From: Phaeobacter sp. G2
GTDB taxonomy: Bacteria; Pseudomonadota; Alphaproteobacteria; Rhodobacterales; Rhodobacteraceae
Direction: 5' to 3'
Assembly: GCA_025163595.1 (NCBI GenBank)
Contig: CP104103.1
Coordinates: 62,001-126,000 of the forward strand
DNA: 64,000 bases
The notes beneath the pieces were generated by a model. The model was not told where the DNA came from and did no database searches. It saw nothing but the letters and a program-made list of their open reading frames with translations. The position numbers were made by a program, and so were the translations under genes. Each line of letters starts with the position of its first letter. Positions within the stretch are counted from its first letter, which is position 1. This document shows, piece after piece, positions 27,265 through 36,305 of the stretch.

Positions 27265-28608
27265 TCAGCTGGTTGCGGCCTCAACGGCGGCGGCCACCTC
27301 GGTTACGGTGGCGTTGAGGAGGGGCTCGTTTTCGCATTCGGCCATTACCCTGATCAGTGGCTCGGTGCCGGATTTGCGGATCAACAGGCGGCCCTTGCCC
27401 TCGAGTGCAGCTTCGGCGTCGCGGATTGCGGCCTGCACCGGTGGGCTGTCCAGCGGGGTCTGGCCGGCCGCAAAGCGCACGTTTTGCAGCAGCTGTGGCA
27501 CCGGGGTGAACTGGGTGAGCAGATCTGAGGCGGGTTTGCCGGTTTCGACCATGGCGGCGAGCATATGCAGCCCGGCCATCAACCCGTCGCCGGTGGTGGC
27601 GTGGTCGCTCATCACGATATGGCCGGACTGTTCACCGCCCAGGTTGAAACCGCCGGCCCGCATCCGTTCCACCACATAGCGGTCGCCCACAGCGGTGCGT
27701 TCCAGCCGCAGCCCCTGGTCTGCAAGGTGACGTTCGAGACCGAGGTTGGACATCACCGTGGCAACCAGGGCATTGCCCGTCAGGGTTCCGGCCTTGGCCC
27801 AGCGGCCAGCCAGCAGGGCCATCAGCTGATCCCCATCGGCGACGCTGCCGGTCTCGTCGATCATGATCACCCGGTCGGCGTCGCCATCCAGACAGATACC
27901 CACATCGGCGCCATGGGCCACCACCGCTTCGGCGGCGGTTTGTGGCTGGGTCGAGCCGCAGCCGAGATTGATATTTCGTCCATTGGGGGAGACGCCCAGA
28001 GGCACCACCTCGGCGCCCAGCTCCCAAAGTACCTCGGGCGCGGTGCGGTGGGCGGCGCCGTTGGCACAGTCCAGCACCACCTTGAGCCCGTCGAGACGAA
28101 TGTCCCGCGGCAGCGAGGATTTCACCCGCTCGCCATAGCGGAACCGGGCATCATCGATGCGTTTGGCATGGCCGATGTGCTGCGCCTGCGCAGGCTCCAC
28201 ACCGGCCGCGAGCAGGGCTTCGATTTCCATCTCCGCCTGATCCGACAGCTTGAAGCCGTCAGGGCCGAAGAACTTGATGCCATTGTCTTCGGCCGGGTTG
28301 TGGCTGGCAGAGATCATCACGCCCAGGTCGGCGCGCATGGAGCGGGTCATCAGACCCACGGCGGGGGTTGGCACCGGTCCCAGCAAAAGCACGTTCATCC
28401 CTGTTGAGGTCAGCCCCGCTGTCAGCGCGTTTTCAAACATATAGCCTGACAGGCGGGTATCCTTGCCGATCACCACCCGGTGGACGCCCCCCGCCTCGCG
28501 GCGAAAATACCGCCCCACGGCGGCACCGATGCGCAGCGCCATATCGGCGGTCATTGGATGGATGTTGGCGGTGCCCCGGACTCCGTCCGTGCCAAATAAT
28601 TTGCGCAT
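27265..28608 (-). CDS. glmM: phosphoglucosamine mutase
   Basis: A 447-residue enzyme converting glucosamine-6-phosphate to glucosamine-1-phosphate for UDP-GlcNAc, needed for peptidoglycan and lipid A. It opens [20 protein letters not shown]. The phosphoserine loop [12 protein letters not shown] places Ser102 at the expected position. The metal loop [11 protein letters not shown] and the phosphate-binding end [12 protein letters not shown] are intact. Length and start fit the family exactly; aggatg precedes the ATG. In many relatives glmM follows folP; here the upstream neighbour is the yjb group, so the usual order is broken. UDP-GlcNAc made through GlmM could supply the CapD-type dehydratase further on. 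Confidence 0.97.
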   Translation of the reverse strand: MRKLFGTDGVRGTANIHPMTADMALRIGAAVGRYFRREAGGVHRVVIGKDTRLSGYMFENALTAGLTSTGMNVLLLGPVPTPAVGLMTRSMRADLGVMISASHNPAEDNGIKFFGPDGFKLSDQAEMEIEALLAAGVEPAQAQHIGHAKRIDDARFRYGERVKSSLPRDIRLDGLKVVLDCANGAAHRTAPEVLWELGAEVVPLGVSPNGRNINLGCGSTQPQTAAEAVVAHGADVGICLDGDADRVIMIDETGSVADGDQLMALLAGRWAKAGTLTGNALVATVMSNLGLERHLADQGLRLERTAVGDRYVVERMRAGGFNLGGEQSGHIVMSDHATTGDGLMAGLHMLAAMVETGKPASDLLTQFTPVPQLLQNVRFAAGQTPLDSPPVQAAIRDAEAALEGKGRLLIRKSGTEPLIRVMAECENEPLLNATVTEVAAAVEAATS

Positions 28609-28822
28609 TTTGCATCCTATGAAATCATCGTGTTTGCCCGGCTGCAGCCAGGGGCACTAAGACAAAGCGATAGAAGGAAACCCAGAAGTCTGGCCTGTTT
28701 CCAGCATAAAGCCGAGCCTGTGTCGGACCACAAGAGCGGTCTCTTGTTGCCGCGAGATTGGCAGGGCTTTGGGCGGATTCTTGCAAACCAGCCAAGGGCA
28801 GCCGGCAATCTGAGCCAAAAGA

Positions 28823-28846
28823 AAACGGGCCCAAAGGGACCCGTTT
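28823..28846 (-). terminator. terminator of the yjbHFE operon
   Basis: On the minus strand, aaacgggtccctttgggccc then gttttcttttgg: a 7-bp perfect stem, extended by three pairs past a bulged base, followed by ttttctttt. It lies 62 bp after the stop of the yjbE-like gene, on the expected strand. Confidence 0.8.
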
Positions 28847-28907
28847 ACTGAAGTCTTCAACACATGATAGCAGGCCAAGCCTGACCGGGCCCAAGGGCCC
28901 AAGAGGC

Positions 28908-29165
28908 TTAGTTGCCGCCTGTTGCTGTTGTTGTTGTTGTGGTGCTGGTGGTGCCGTCTTCGTTGGTGACCGCGATTGTCACGATCGCAACACCCAGAGC
29001 AGCTGCACCCACAGTTGCTGCGGTGATGCCGGTGCCAAATGCGCCGCCGCCAGCGCCAGCGCCAGCGCCGCCGGCACCTGCGCCAGGAGCAGGTGGAGTG
29101 GCTTGAGCCGCAGCAGTTGTTACGGTCGCTGCGGTGAGCAGCAGGGCAGCAAAGGTATTTTTCAT
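28908..29165 (-). CDS. yjbE: YjbE-like small secreted Gly/Ala/Thr-rich protein
   Basis: 85 residues. ATG at 29165 follows aaaggag. The signal peptide MKNTFAALLLTAATVTTAAA is followed by a Gly/Ala run, a hydrophobic segment (AATVGAAALGVAIVTIAV), and a tail NEDGTTSTTTTTTATGGN. E. coli YjbE has the same plan: signal peptide, small-residue core and a GDGSNTG-poly-Thr end. It is the last gene after yjbH and yjbF. The yjbEFGH operon is linked with exopolysaccharide production; YjbE's exact role is unknown. A second, longer relative is at 62616. Confidence 0.78.
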   Translation of the reverse strand: MKNTFAALLLTAATVTTAAAQATPPAPGAGAGGAGAGAGGGAFGTGITAATVGAAALGVAIVTIAVTNEDGTTSTTTTTTATGGN

Positions 29166-29311
29166 AATCCAAATCTCCTTTGGAATGTCATTTGGTACAA
29201 CTCTATGCGAGCGGGATGATAATTTCAACGTAAGCCATAGCGGCAAATTGCTTGAAGAATGGTTTTCTCCCACATATTGCCGGAAATTTTAGCAACCTGT
29301 GGCAAAAACGC

Positions 29312-30010
29312 TTAACTTGAGAGGTCCCTAATGCGCAGATAGCCGGTTTCGGGACCTGCCCACTGCCGTGATTTCCAGACTTTCTGACTGCGAGAATCAA
29401 CCCAATAGTCATTGATAACCACAGTTTGACCCGGCCCTTCGCAGCGCTCCTGTAAGTGGCGGGTATTGTAATACTTCTCGTAGATCTCCAGTTTCTGCGC
29501 CCCCAGGTCGCTGAGATCACAGGCTAGGGTGACGATGCGCTGCTGGTTATCGCCGCTGCGCAGATGATAGCTGCGTTCTCCGCCCTGTGCTGGTCCGGCA
29601 AGCCCCTCTTGGACCGGGACCCCGGTCGATATCAGGTTTCCCGGCAGCCCTCGGGTGGCAATCAGCAGGCCATTGCGAAAGGATAGAGCGCTGCCATCAT
29701 CGGCACTCCAGGTGACGATCTCGCCTGGGAGATCATCCTGGCGGATTAGCCTCTGGGCCATGTATCCGGTCACCTCCTGTCGCTCGACAAGGACTTCCAG
29801 GTGTGGCCGGTGCTGATCCAGAAAGGCGCGGGTGATCTGCAAGGGGGCTGGATCGGGTGCCCATCGCGCCGCAATGGCATCGCGCAGAGCGCGGCCCACT
29901 TCGATGGAGCCGCTGGCTTCCTCGGGGCCTGTACTGCAGCCCGTCAGGATCAAAAGACTGGTCAGGGTGATGGCTTTTTTCAGCGGCTGAGCCAGGGGCA
30001 GAGATGTCAT
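29312..30010 (-). CDS. yjbF: YjbF/GfcB-family outer-membrane lipoprotein
   Basis: 232 residues with a lipoprotein signal (ITLTSLLILTGC, lipobox LTGC, Cys at ~25). The rest is a beta-rich periplasmic domain with the family look of YjbF/GfcB (VGRALRDAIAARW, ending in VWKSRQWAGPETGYLRI). The start overlaps the yjbH stop by ATGA, so translation is coupled. GfcB/YjbF proteins occur beside the GfcD/YjbH barrel in capsule and exopolysaccharide loci. No YjbG/GfcC gene is present here, so this is a three-gene version of the operon. Confidence 0.88.
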   Translation of the reverse strand: MTSLPLAQPLKKAITLTSLLILTGCSTGPEEASGSIEVGRALRDAIAARWAPDPAPLQITRAFLDQHRPHLEVLVERQEVTGYMAQRLIRQDDLPGEIVTWSADDGSALSFRNGLLIATRGLPGNLISTGVPVQEGLAGPAQGGERSYHLRSGDNQQRIVTLACDLSDLGAQKLEIYEKYYNTRHLQERCEGPGQTVVINDYWVDSRSQKVWKSRQWAGPETGYLRIRDLSS

Positions 30011-32259
30011 TCCCAGAACCTCGCGCGTTGATTTTGCAGGCTGCTGCGATGGGCGGCGCGGATGGAACCATAAAGCCGCCCCGGAACGGCGACGCGCTGG
30101 CCGCCATCGCGTTGCGTTGGGCGAATGGTCAGGCCATAGCCCCGGCGACTGGGTTTGCCCAGCATCCAGCCCAGCGGGATCCGAAAGCGAAAGCCCTTGT
30201 CAAAGGAGCCTTCACCAAAATCCGCAGCGGAGACATTGGTCAGGGTAAAGAAGGCCCCGACCGACCAGCCATTGTTAAAGACCCGGTCCAGGCTGAAGCT
30301 TCCGCCATAATCCCCGGCCAGATAGCGTCCGGCATCCAGCTGAAGATGATAGTTGTTGCTCAGCTGGTAGTAGAGCGAGGCATGGCCAGTAAAGGTCTTG
30401 TAATCGCGGAACGACAGGCGCTGGTCATAGTCCCGCTGGACCACGTAGTTGGCCTCGACCCCCAAGGCCAGGGGGCTATTGATGGGTTTCCACAGGACTT
30501 CACCGGAGATGCCGCCAAACATGGTTTCAAACAGGCCCACCGTGGTGCGGGCATAGAGATTTTGGCCGGGTTTCCAATTATGGGCGACATAGAGGTTTTC
30601 CAGAGTGGTGCCAAACTGAGCATATTTCGAAATATCGGTGCGCACACGGGGCAGCTTCGAGTTGGAGGCGCGGCTGTTGCTCACATTGCCTGCAAGGCGT
30701 TGACGCAGGGCGCCGGCAATGATCCAGCCTGGGGCTGGTGCGTAGCTGGCGGTCAGATCGACGCCAAAATCAATGCGGAAGGGGCGCGCCGGGTCAAAAT
30801 AGGAGGGTTTGGTATAGGGCGCAAAACTGCTGGAAAACGCCGGGTAGAGCTCATCTGAAAACAGCGCATCCTCCGCCAGTGGCTGGGCTGCGGTTATCGC
30901 GCTTACGGCACTGATGCCATTGCTGGCATCGGTGGCGAATTCCTGGGCCTCAAGATCCGAGCGCCGCACCGTGATGGTCGACAGGCCAATCCCATTGCGC
31001 ACCGGGGTGATGCGGAAGGTTTCAACCGAGGCGGGCTGGGTTGCAGCCATGGCCCGCGCCACCCGCCCGGCTGCCTGCATCTCGGATTGATAGCGCGGGT
31101 TGCGATAACGCACCTCGGCGCCGGTACCCTCAAAGGTGATGGCCTCGAGAATGAGATCGTCCTTTTTCAAAGCCTCGGCCAGAGTATCGCGAAACAGCGT
31201 GGTTTTTTGGCTGCTCTCCACCCAGTCCTGGCTCCAATCCTCTTCGTTGACCGCCCATTGGCTGCGCGGGTAGATCGGCTGCGCCGCGGGCACCACCATG
31301 GGGGTCAGCGGGTGATGGGGATTGAGCTGGAACTGGGCGGTAAAGCCGATTTTAGAACCATAGAGATAATAGGCACCGAGCCGGGTGCGATCACTATACT
31401 GGTATTCGGCGCCAAAATTCAGCGCTGATTTGCGCTCAAACACATTCGACACCTGTGTCTCGGTGACATAGGCATCGGTGGAATATTCCGCTTTCAGGCT
31501 GAGCCGCTCATTGGGCTGCCACTCGATACCGCCAAAGGGGGCAAAATCGCCGCGAAACCATTGGTCATAAGACAGCTCGCCCCCGGTGGAGCCGCCGACA
31601 AATGTGGGCCGCACCCCGCCGATATTGCCAATGGCCCCATGCGAGCCCAAGCGTCCCCAGCCGAGACCTGCGCTGATTTTCAGCTGGCCGGGGCCGCTGC
31701 GGCGTGACAGGGCTGGCGTCTGAAACCGTTTGGTGGCGACAAAATATTCCGCCGCATAGACCCCGGTGCCGGCAAAATCCTGCAAACCCATGGTGACCTC
31801 GGGCAGCCAGCCACGTTCTTTCCACAGCCGGGCGCGCACATCAAAGCCGCGGTCATAATAGGTGGAAAAGCCAAAGAGATTGAGGTTCCTGATGCCATTG
31901 TAGCGAAAGCTGGCAGAGAGCCAGGGCAACGCCTGAAAGGTGACATTGTAGCGACTAGTGCCGCCAAACCAGGAATAGCTCACCGCATAGGTGCCATCGG
32001 GCAGCATCTCGGCTGAGGGGGTGTCGATGATGCCGGGGGTGCCATAGAAGTTCAGCGCAGGCGGGGGCAGCGGTTTGAACCGCGGCGCCGCCGCATCACT
32101 GCCGGGCTCTGGGTTTTGCGGCCTGCGGGTGATCTCGGGGAGCCAGGCCTGGGCGGCAGGAACAGGGAGACAGGTCACCGCCACGGCAACCAGCAGCTTC
32201 CAGCCCAGGGCTGGTTTGGAGAAGGAAGCCCTGAGCAGGCGGAAAAAACTGCGAGTCAC
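30007..32259 (-). CDS. yjbH: YjbH/GfcD-family outer-membrane beta-barrel protein
   Basis: 750 residues with a signal peptide (LLVAVAVTCLPVPAAQA). The family entry motif is NFYGTPGIIDTPSAEMLPDG, then FQALPWLSASFRY, GLQDFAGTGVYAAEYFVATK and AGLGWGRLGS. Many amphipathic strands fill the C-terminal half, with a final WMLGKPSRRGYGLTI. It is the first gene of yjbH-yjbF-yjbE. YjbH proteins are believed to be outer-membrane porin-like partners in polysaccharide secretion; the substrate is unknown. A second copy begins at 63265, and residue-level matches between the two are clear. Confidence 0.93.
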   Translation of the reverse strand: MTRSFFRLLRASFSKPALGWKLLVAVAVTCLPVPAAQAWLPEITRRPQNPEPGSDAAAPRFKPLPPPALNFYGTPGIIDTPSAEMLPDGTYAVSYSWFGGTSRYNVTFQALPWLSASFRYNGIRNLNLFGFSTYYDRGFDVRARLWKERGWLPEVTMGLQDFAGTGVYAAEYFVATKRFQTPALSRRSGPGQLKISAGLGWGRLGSHGAIGNIGGVRPTFVGGSTGGELSYDQWFRGDFAPFGGIEWQPNERLSLKAEYSTDAYVTETQVSNVFERKSALNFGAEYQYSDRTRLGAYYLYGSKIGFTAQFQLNPHHPLTPMVVPAAQPIYPRSQWAVNEEDWSQDWVESSQKTTLFRDTLAEALKKDDLILEAITFEGTGAEVRYRNPRYQSEMQAAGRVARAMAATQPASVETFRITPVRNGIGLSTITVRRSDLEAQEFATDASNGISAVSAITAAQPLAEDALFSDELYPAFSSSFAPYTKPSYFDPARPFRIDFGVDLTASYAPAPGWIIAGALRQRLAGNVSNSRASNSKLPRVRTDISKYAQFGTTLENLYVAHNWKPGQNLYARTTVGLFETMFGGISGEVLWKPINSPLALGVEANYVVQRDYDQRLSFRDYKTFTGHASLYYQLSNNYHLQLDAGRYLAGDYGGSFSLDRVFNNGWSVGAFFTLTNVSAADFGEGSFDKGFRFRIPLGWMLGKPSRRGYGLTIRPTQRDGGQRVAVPGRLYGSIRAAHRSSLQNQRARFWE

Positions 32260-32410
32260 GAAGAGAATTGCCTTATGCCTGTCGATTCGCCCCTCTGAAT
32301 GAGGAAACTATGCCTATCGGTGTCAGTATTGCCAGTTTTGACCCGCCGCGAATAGAACATAAAACGGACCATAGGATCAACGCAGTCCCTCTCGCAACCT
32401 GCCAGACAGA

Positions 32411-34285
32411 TCAGGAGGTCTTGCGATCTGTATCCTGGCTGCCATAGCCTTCGACCCAGCGCTGCAGCACCTGACGCGCGGCCAGTGCATCTCCGGAGGC
32501 CAGAGACTGGCGCAGCCCGCGCATAAAGGCCGCAACCTCGATCTCTGACAGCACGGTTTCACGGGCACAAAAGATCTTCGGATGGCGGGTGGTGATCAAC
32601 TCATTCGTCAGGGTGAGTTCTTCTTCCATCTTTTCACCAGGCCGCAACCCGATGATCTCGATACTGATATCCCCCTCGGGATTGGTTTCGTCGCGTAGGG
32701 TATAACCGGCGCTTTCGATCACCTGGCGGGCCAGCTGCAAGATCGATACCGGTTCGCCCATATCCAGCACAAAGACTTCGCCGCCACGGGCCTGAGCGCC
32801 GGCCTGCAACACCAGTTGGACAGCTTCCGCGGTGGTCATAAAAAAGCGCTTCACCCGCGCATCGGTCACTGTCACCGGCCCACCGCGGCTGATCTGATCC
32901 TGAAACAGGGGCACCACCGAACCGGAGGAGCCCAGTACATTGCCAAAGCGCACCATGGTAAAGATAGTCTGACTGCTACGGGTGGCCAGATCCTGCAGCA
33001 GCAGTTCGGCCATCCGCTTGGAAGCCCCCATCACATTGGTCGGGCGCACCGCTTTATCGGAGGAAATCAGGATAAAGCGCTCTACCCCGGCCAGGGCCGA
33101 AGCCTGCGCCAGATTCTGGGTGCCAAAGACATTATTGGCCAGCCCAGGCAGCGGGTTGGCCTCGACCAGGGGAACATGTTTATAGGCCGCCGCATGCAGC
33201 ACCACCTGGACACCATGGGTTTCCAGCACGCCGCGCACCTGGCGTGGATCGGTGACCGTCCCCAGGATCGGCACTATTTCGACCCCGATTTCGGCGGCCT
33301 GCTGTTCCAATTCCTGGTGCACGGTATAAAGGGCCAGTTCGCTCAGCTCGAACAGCACCAGCTTGGTGGGGCGGCAGCGCAGCACCTGACGGCACAGTTC
33401 CGATCCGATGGAGCCGCCGGCTCCAGAAACCAAAATCACCCGATTGGCATAGGAGCTGCTGGCTTCATTCAGCGGCAAATTATGGCTTTTACGGCCCAGG
33501 AATTGCTGCGGCGGTACTGGCGTCAGCTTATCGACCAGAGCCTCCTCGCCAATGAGCTGGGCAAAGGAGGGCAGCGCCTGCACCTCGAGCCCCATACCCT
33601 GCAGGCGTAGAATGACCTGAGCCTGTTTCGGTTGGCTCTGCGAGGGCATCGCCAGAAGCACCCGATTGATCTGACGGGTTTGCACCAGCTCCTGGATGCG
33701 GGAGGGGGCAAAAACCTGAAGCCCCACCAGGGTCATGCCCTGCAACGATCCATTGTCATCAACAAAGGCTACCGGATCGATACCATCATGGGATTTCAGC
33801 GCCTGCGCCAGTTGGGTGCCGGTGGTGCCGGCGCCATAGATCAGTACCCGGCAGCGCGGGCTGGCGCGGCGGTAGATCATCAGAACGATCTGATGCAGGA
33901 ACGCCCGGGTCGCCATCATGAACAGCATATAGCTGGTGGCAAAAACCACATGGGTGCCCGAGGGCAGATCCGGTCCAAACAGATGGGTCAGCACAGCCAA
34001 GACCACCGCCGTCATAACCGCAACCACCCCGGTCAGCGCCACAGCGTGACGTTCATAGGCATTGAGCTGCACCATCGGCAGGCCCAGCCAGACAGAGCTG
34101 GCCGCCATCACCAGCATCACATAGGGCAGCACAGGCAGCATCGCAGCCAGCGTGTGCAGGGCCGGATCCGGCAGCGGCTGTACGGTCAGGGTAAACAGCA
34201 GGGCCAGTGGGATCAGCCCCAGATCAATCGCCAGAAAGACATAGGATTTCTGTTTCCGCGAAAGCGCACTAATTAGGTTGAACAT
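32411..34285 (-). CDS. CapD/WbpM-type membrane nucleotide-sugar 4,6-dehydratase
   Basis: 624 residues. About four N-terminal TM segments (FLAIDLGLIPLALLFTLTV onward) lead to a first Rossmann unit (RVLIYGAGTTGTQLAQALKS). The catalytic SDR domain has the NAD motif VSGAGGSIGSELCR, LHAAAYKHVPLVEANPL, and the active site SSDKAVRPTNVMGASKRMAE. Here Met replaces the usual Tyr of YxxxK, as in WbpM. The enzyme should turn UDP-GlcNAc (or similar) into the 4-keto-6-deoxy sugar for polysaccharide or O-antigen. Its own gap of ~150 bp to yjbH and ~300 bp to the sugar transferase suggests a separate transcript. The 297 bp after it (34286-34582) hold no gene, only a cca-aca-gg...cctgttgg inverted repeat. Confidence 0.93.
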   Translation of the reverse strand: MFNLISALSRKQKSYVFLAIDLGLIPLALLFTLTVQPLPDPALHTLAAMLPVLPYVMLVMAASSVWLGLPMVQLNAYERHAVALTGVVAVMTAVVLAVLTHLFGPDLPSGTHVVFATSYMLFMMATRAFLHQIVLMIYRRASPRCRVLIYGAGTTGTQLAQALKSHDGIDPVAFVDDNGSLQGMTLVGLQVFAPSRIQELVQTRQINRVLLAMPSQSQPKQAQVILRLQGMGLEVQALPSFAQLIGEEALVDKLTPVPPQQFLGRKSHNLPLNEASSSYANRVILVSGAGGSIGSELCRQVLRCRPTKLVLFELSELALYTVHQELEQQAAEIGVEIVPILGTVTDPRQVRGVLETHGVQVVLHAAAYKHVPLVEANPLPGLANNVFGTQNLAQASALAGVERFILISSDKAVRPTNVMGASKRMAELLLQDLATRSSQTIFTMVRFGNVLGSSGSVVPLFQDQISRGGPVTVTDARVKRFFMTTAEAVQLVLQAGAQARGGEVFVLDMGEPVSILQLARQVIESAGYTLRDETNPEGDISIEIIGLRPGEKMEEELTLTNELITTRHPKIFCARETVLSEIEVAAFMRGLRQSLASGDALAARQVLQRWVEGYGSQDTDRKTS

Positions 34286-34582
34286 CCCACAGCCCTATTC
34301 AATATTTTGCCCCCCGCAGAAGGCCTGGTGCGATCTATTTGTTGAAAACACGGTCTTTGGCAGCCGTCAAAGGCGTTGAATTGCGCCTCGTTAAAAGCAA
34401 ATTTCACTCACTCTTCCATGGTTTAATCGTCCACCGCTAGCACAGAACCGCAGGAGAGGCAAAGCCAACAGGCCTGCCCTAGGCCACTCCAGCCCCCCCT
34501 GTTGGCCATGTCGGCCATAAAGCGCCGAGAGGCTGTCATGGAATTGCGGGGTCACACGGATTTTGCCCCTTCTGACAGCGCT

Positions 34583-35194
34583 TCAGCCGCGCCGAAACAA
34601 TCCGCCGATGGTCTGGAACACCAGATCCAGATCATAACAGACACTCTGGTGGCGCTGATACATCAGATCCAGGCGCGCCTTGGCTGGCACGCAGATGCGA
34701 GAGTAGACCGCATCGGTCTCTTCGGCACTCTGGCAGCGCTTCAGCAGGGCGGTCTCATGCTTGTGATAGGTGATCGAGGCAAGCCCGGTCACGCCAGGAC
34801 GTGATTTCAATACCTCGGCGTAGATTTCGGGGTGGGCTTCGACATATTGGCGCAGCGGTGGGCGGGGGCCAACAAAGGAGAGATCCCCTTTCAGGATATT
34901 CCACAGCTGCGGCAGCTCATCCAGCCGTTTGGCGCGCAGCCAGGCGCCAGTCTTGGTGATCCGCGCGGCCTTATCGCCGCCTGAAACCCCGGAGTCTTCA
35001 CCCACCTGGGTCATGGTGCGCAGTTTCCACAGCTGAAACCCGCGGGTTGGAGTGGTCATCCGCTCTGACAGGTAAAATATTGGCCGCCCCTCTTTCCACA
35101 GGAGCAGCAGCAAGATCAGCAGCAAGATTGGCCCCAGGATCACAATCAAAAGGCTGACAAAGAAAAGGTCAAAAAGACGTTTGCGCCAAGTCAT
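34583..35194 (-). CDS. polyprenyl-phosphate sugar-1-phosphate transferase (PilB/PglC-size)
   Basis: 203 residues from the ATG at 35194, which overlaps the stop of the epimerase (ATGA). It has one TM hairpin (LFDLFFVSLLIVILGPILLL), then the bacterial sugar transferase core: RMTTPTRGFQLWKLRTM, AWLRAKRLDELPQLWNILKG and DLSFVGPRPPLRQYV. Such enzymes put the first sugar phosphate on undecaprenyl phosphate at the inner membrane. The short form resembles PglC/WecA-unlike PHPT enzymes acting on modified UDP sugars. With the epimerase upstream and the CapD enzyme downstream it could start a chain with a 6-deoxy-HexNAc derivative; that is inference. Confidence 0.9.
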   Translation of the reverse strand: MTWRKRLFDLFFVSLLIVILGPILLLILLLLLWKEGRPIFYLSERMTTPTRGFQLWKLRTMTQVGEDSGVSGGDKAARITKTGAWLRAKRLDELPQLWNILKGDLSFVGPRPPLRQYVEAHPEIYAEVLKSRPGVTGLASITYHKHETALLKRCQSAEETDAVYSRICVPAKARLDLMYQRHQSVCYDLDLVFQTIGGLFRRG

Positions 35195-36201
35195 GAGCGA
35201 TAAAAATCCTTTGTTTGCAAAAGCTTTTGCAAGGTTTGAACAGGGTTTTTCTCCGCCTCTTTCCCGTGGCGGGACGAGGGCTGCACGGCCGCCCATTCGG
35301 TCACCATATAGGCCGCATCCGCAGGGGGCGACAGCGCTGTCTGCAGGCGAGCGTCCCCGGCTTCCGACAGGACCTGACGCAGGCGGCTCACATCGAGCTC
35401 GACTTCGGAAATGGCGCTGGCAGGGGCCGGGCGCCAGGCAAACTCCAGCTCCGCCGCGCGCAGCAGTGCTGCCATCTCGATGGCACCCGACTGCGCCAGA
35501 TTAAGCAGCGGCGGCAGGTCGGATTGGCGGACCAGCGCCGCCAGGACCCGGGCCAAGGTCACACTGCCGATGTAGCTGCGTTGCGGGCTGCGGCCATCGG
35601 CAAATTGATCCAGGGTAAACCCCGGCTGCCAGCCGCCCAGGATAGCATCCAGCCCAGCGATATTGCCGATGCGCAGCGCCGTGACCGGCACCCCCAGTTG
35701 CTGCCCCAGCGCCAGCGCCTGCTGCTCCATTTCCGCCTTGGCGGCGCCATAGGCATTGGCGGGGCTGAGTGGACTGTCTTCGCTGAGCAACCCTGGCTGG
35801 TTGCCATAAACCGCCGCCGACGAGCTGAGCAGCACCCGCGCCGTCGGCGCCCCTGATATTTCGGCGGCGCGCGCCGCTGCCTGCACTGCCGCGCAGGCCA
35901 GGCGGGTGTTATCCGCCAGATCCATGCCCCGCCCCGGAATACTGCCCGCCAGGCAGAGCACCGCCTCGGCTCCAGCAAGTAGCTGCACCAGCCCTGCCGG
36001 ATCCTTTAGAGGGTCCAGCAGTGCAGGCGCTGCCACCTCTGGTCGCTGCAGTAACGGGTTACGGCTTTGCCAGCGGATTTCAACCCCCGCCAGGGGGGCG
36101 GCCAGGGGGCCGGACTGGGATACGATCTCGGGCCAGCAGTGGCGTAGCACCCTGCCGATCCGCCCCGAGGCCCCTAGAACGACTGTGACCGGAAAACCCA
36201 T
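35191..36201 (-). CDS. NAD-dependent sugar epimerase/reductase (extended SDR)
   Basis: 336 residues. The N-terminal Rossmann motif is VVLGASGRIGRVLR; the active site is a Ser triplet (VLLSSSAAVYG) with NAYGAAKAEME (YxxxK). The substrate part includes ALRIGNIAGLDAILGGW and QRSYIGSVTLARVL. It resembles reductases/epimerases that finish UDP-4-keto sugars, such as WbpV/QuiC-type proteins, but the exact reaction cannot be told. It is translationally coupled to the sugar transferase, and divergent from the wza-like gene across 104 bp, where both promoters must lie. Confidence 0.85.
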   Translation of the reverse strand: MGFPVTVVLGASGRIGRVLRHCWPEIVSQSGPLAAPLAGVEIRWQSRNPLLQRPEVAAPALLDPLKDPAGLVQLLAGAEAVLCLAGSIPGRGMDLADNTRLACAAVQAAARAAEISGAPTARVLLSSSAAVYGNQPGLLSEDSPLSPANAYGAAKAEMEQQALALGQQLGVPVTALRIGNIAGLDAILGGWQPGFTLDQFADGRSPQRSYIGSVTLARVLAALVRQSDLPPLLNLAQSGAIEMAALLRAAELEFAWRPAPASAISEVELDVSRLRQVLSEAGDARLQTALSPPADAAYMVTEWAAVQPSSRHGKEAEKNPVQTLQKLLQTKDFYRS

Positions 36202-36305
36202 ATGCCGCCTCTGTTTGTATCAGATGCGCAGTTCAGTTGACGCGCCGTCTAAGCCCAGTATCTTGCGGGCAGCAAAAATCAAGACCATTCCTGAAAAGAG
36301 CTTCT

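Noticed and set aside
28887..28900. gggcccaagggccc palindrome as terminator
   Set aside because: The stem is only 6 bp with a 2-base loop and no T tract. The better hairpin at 28823-28846 was chosen.
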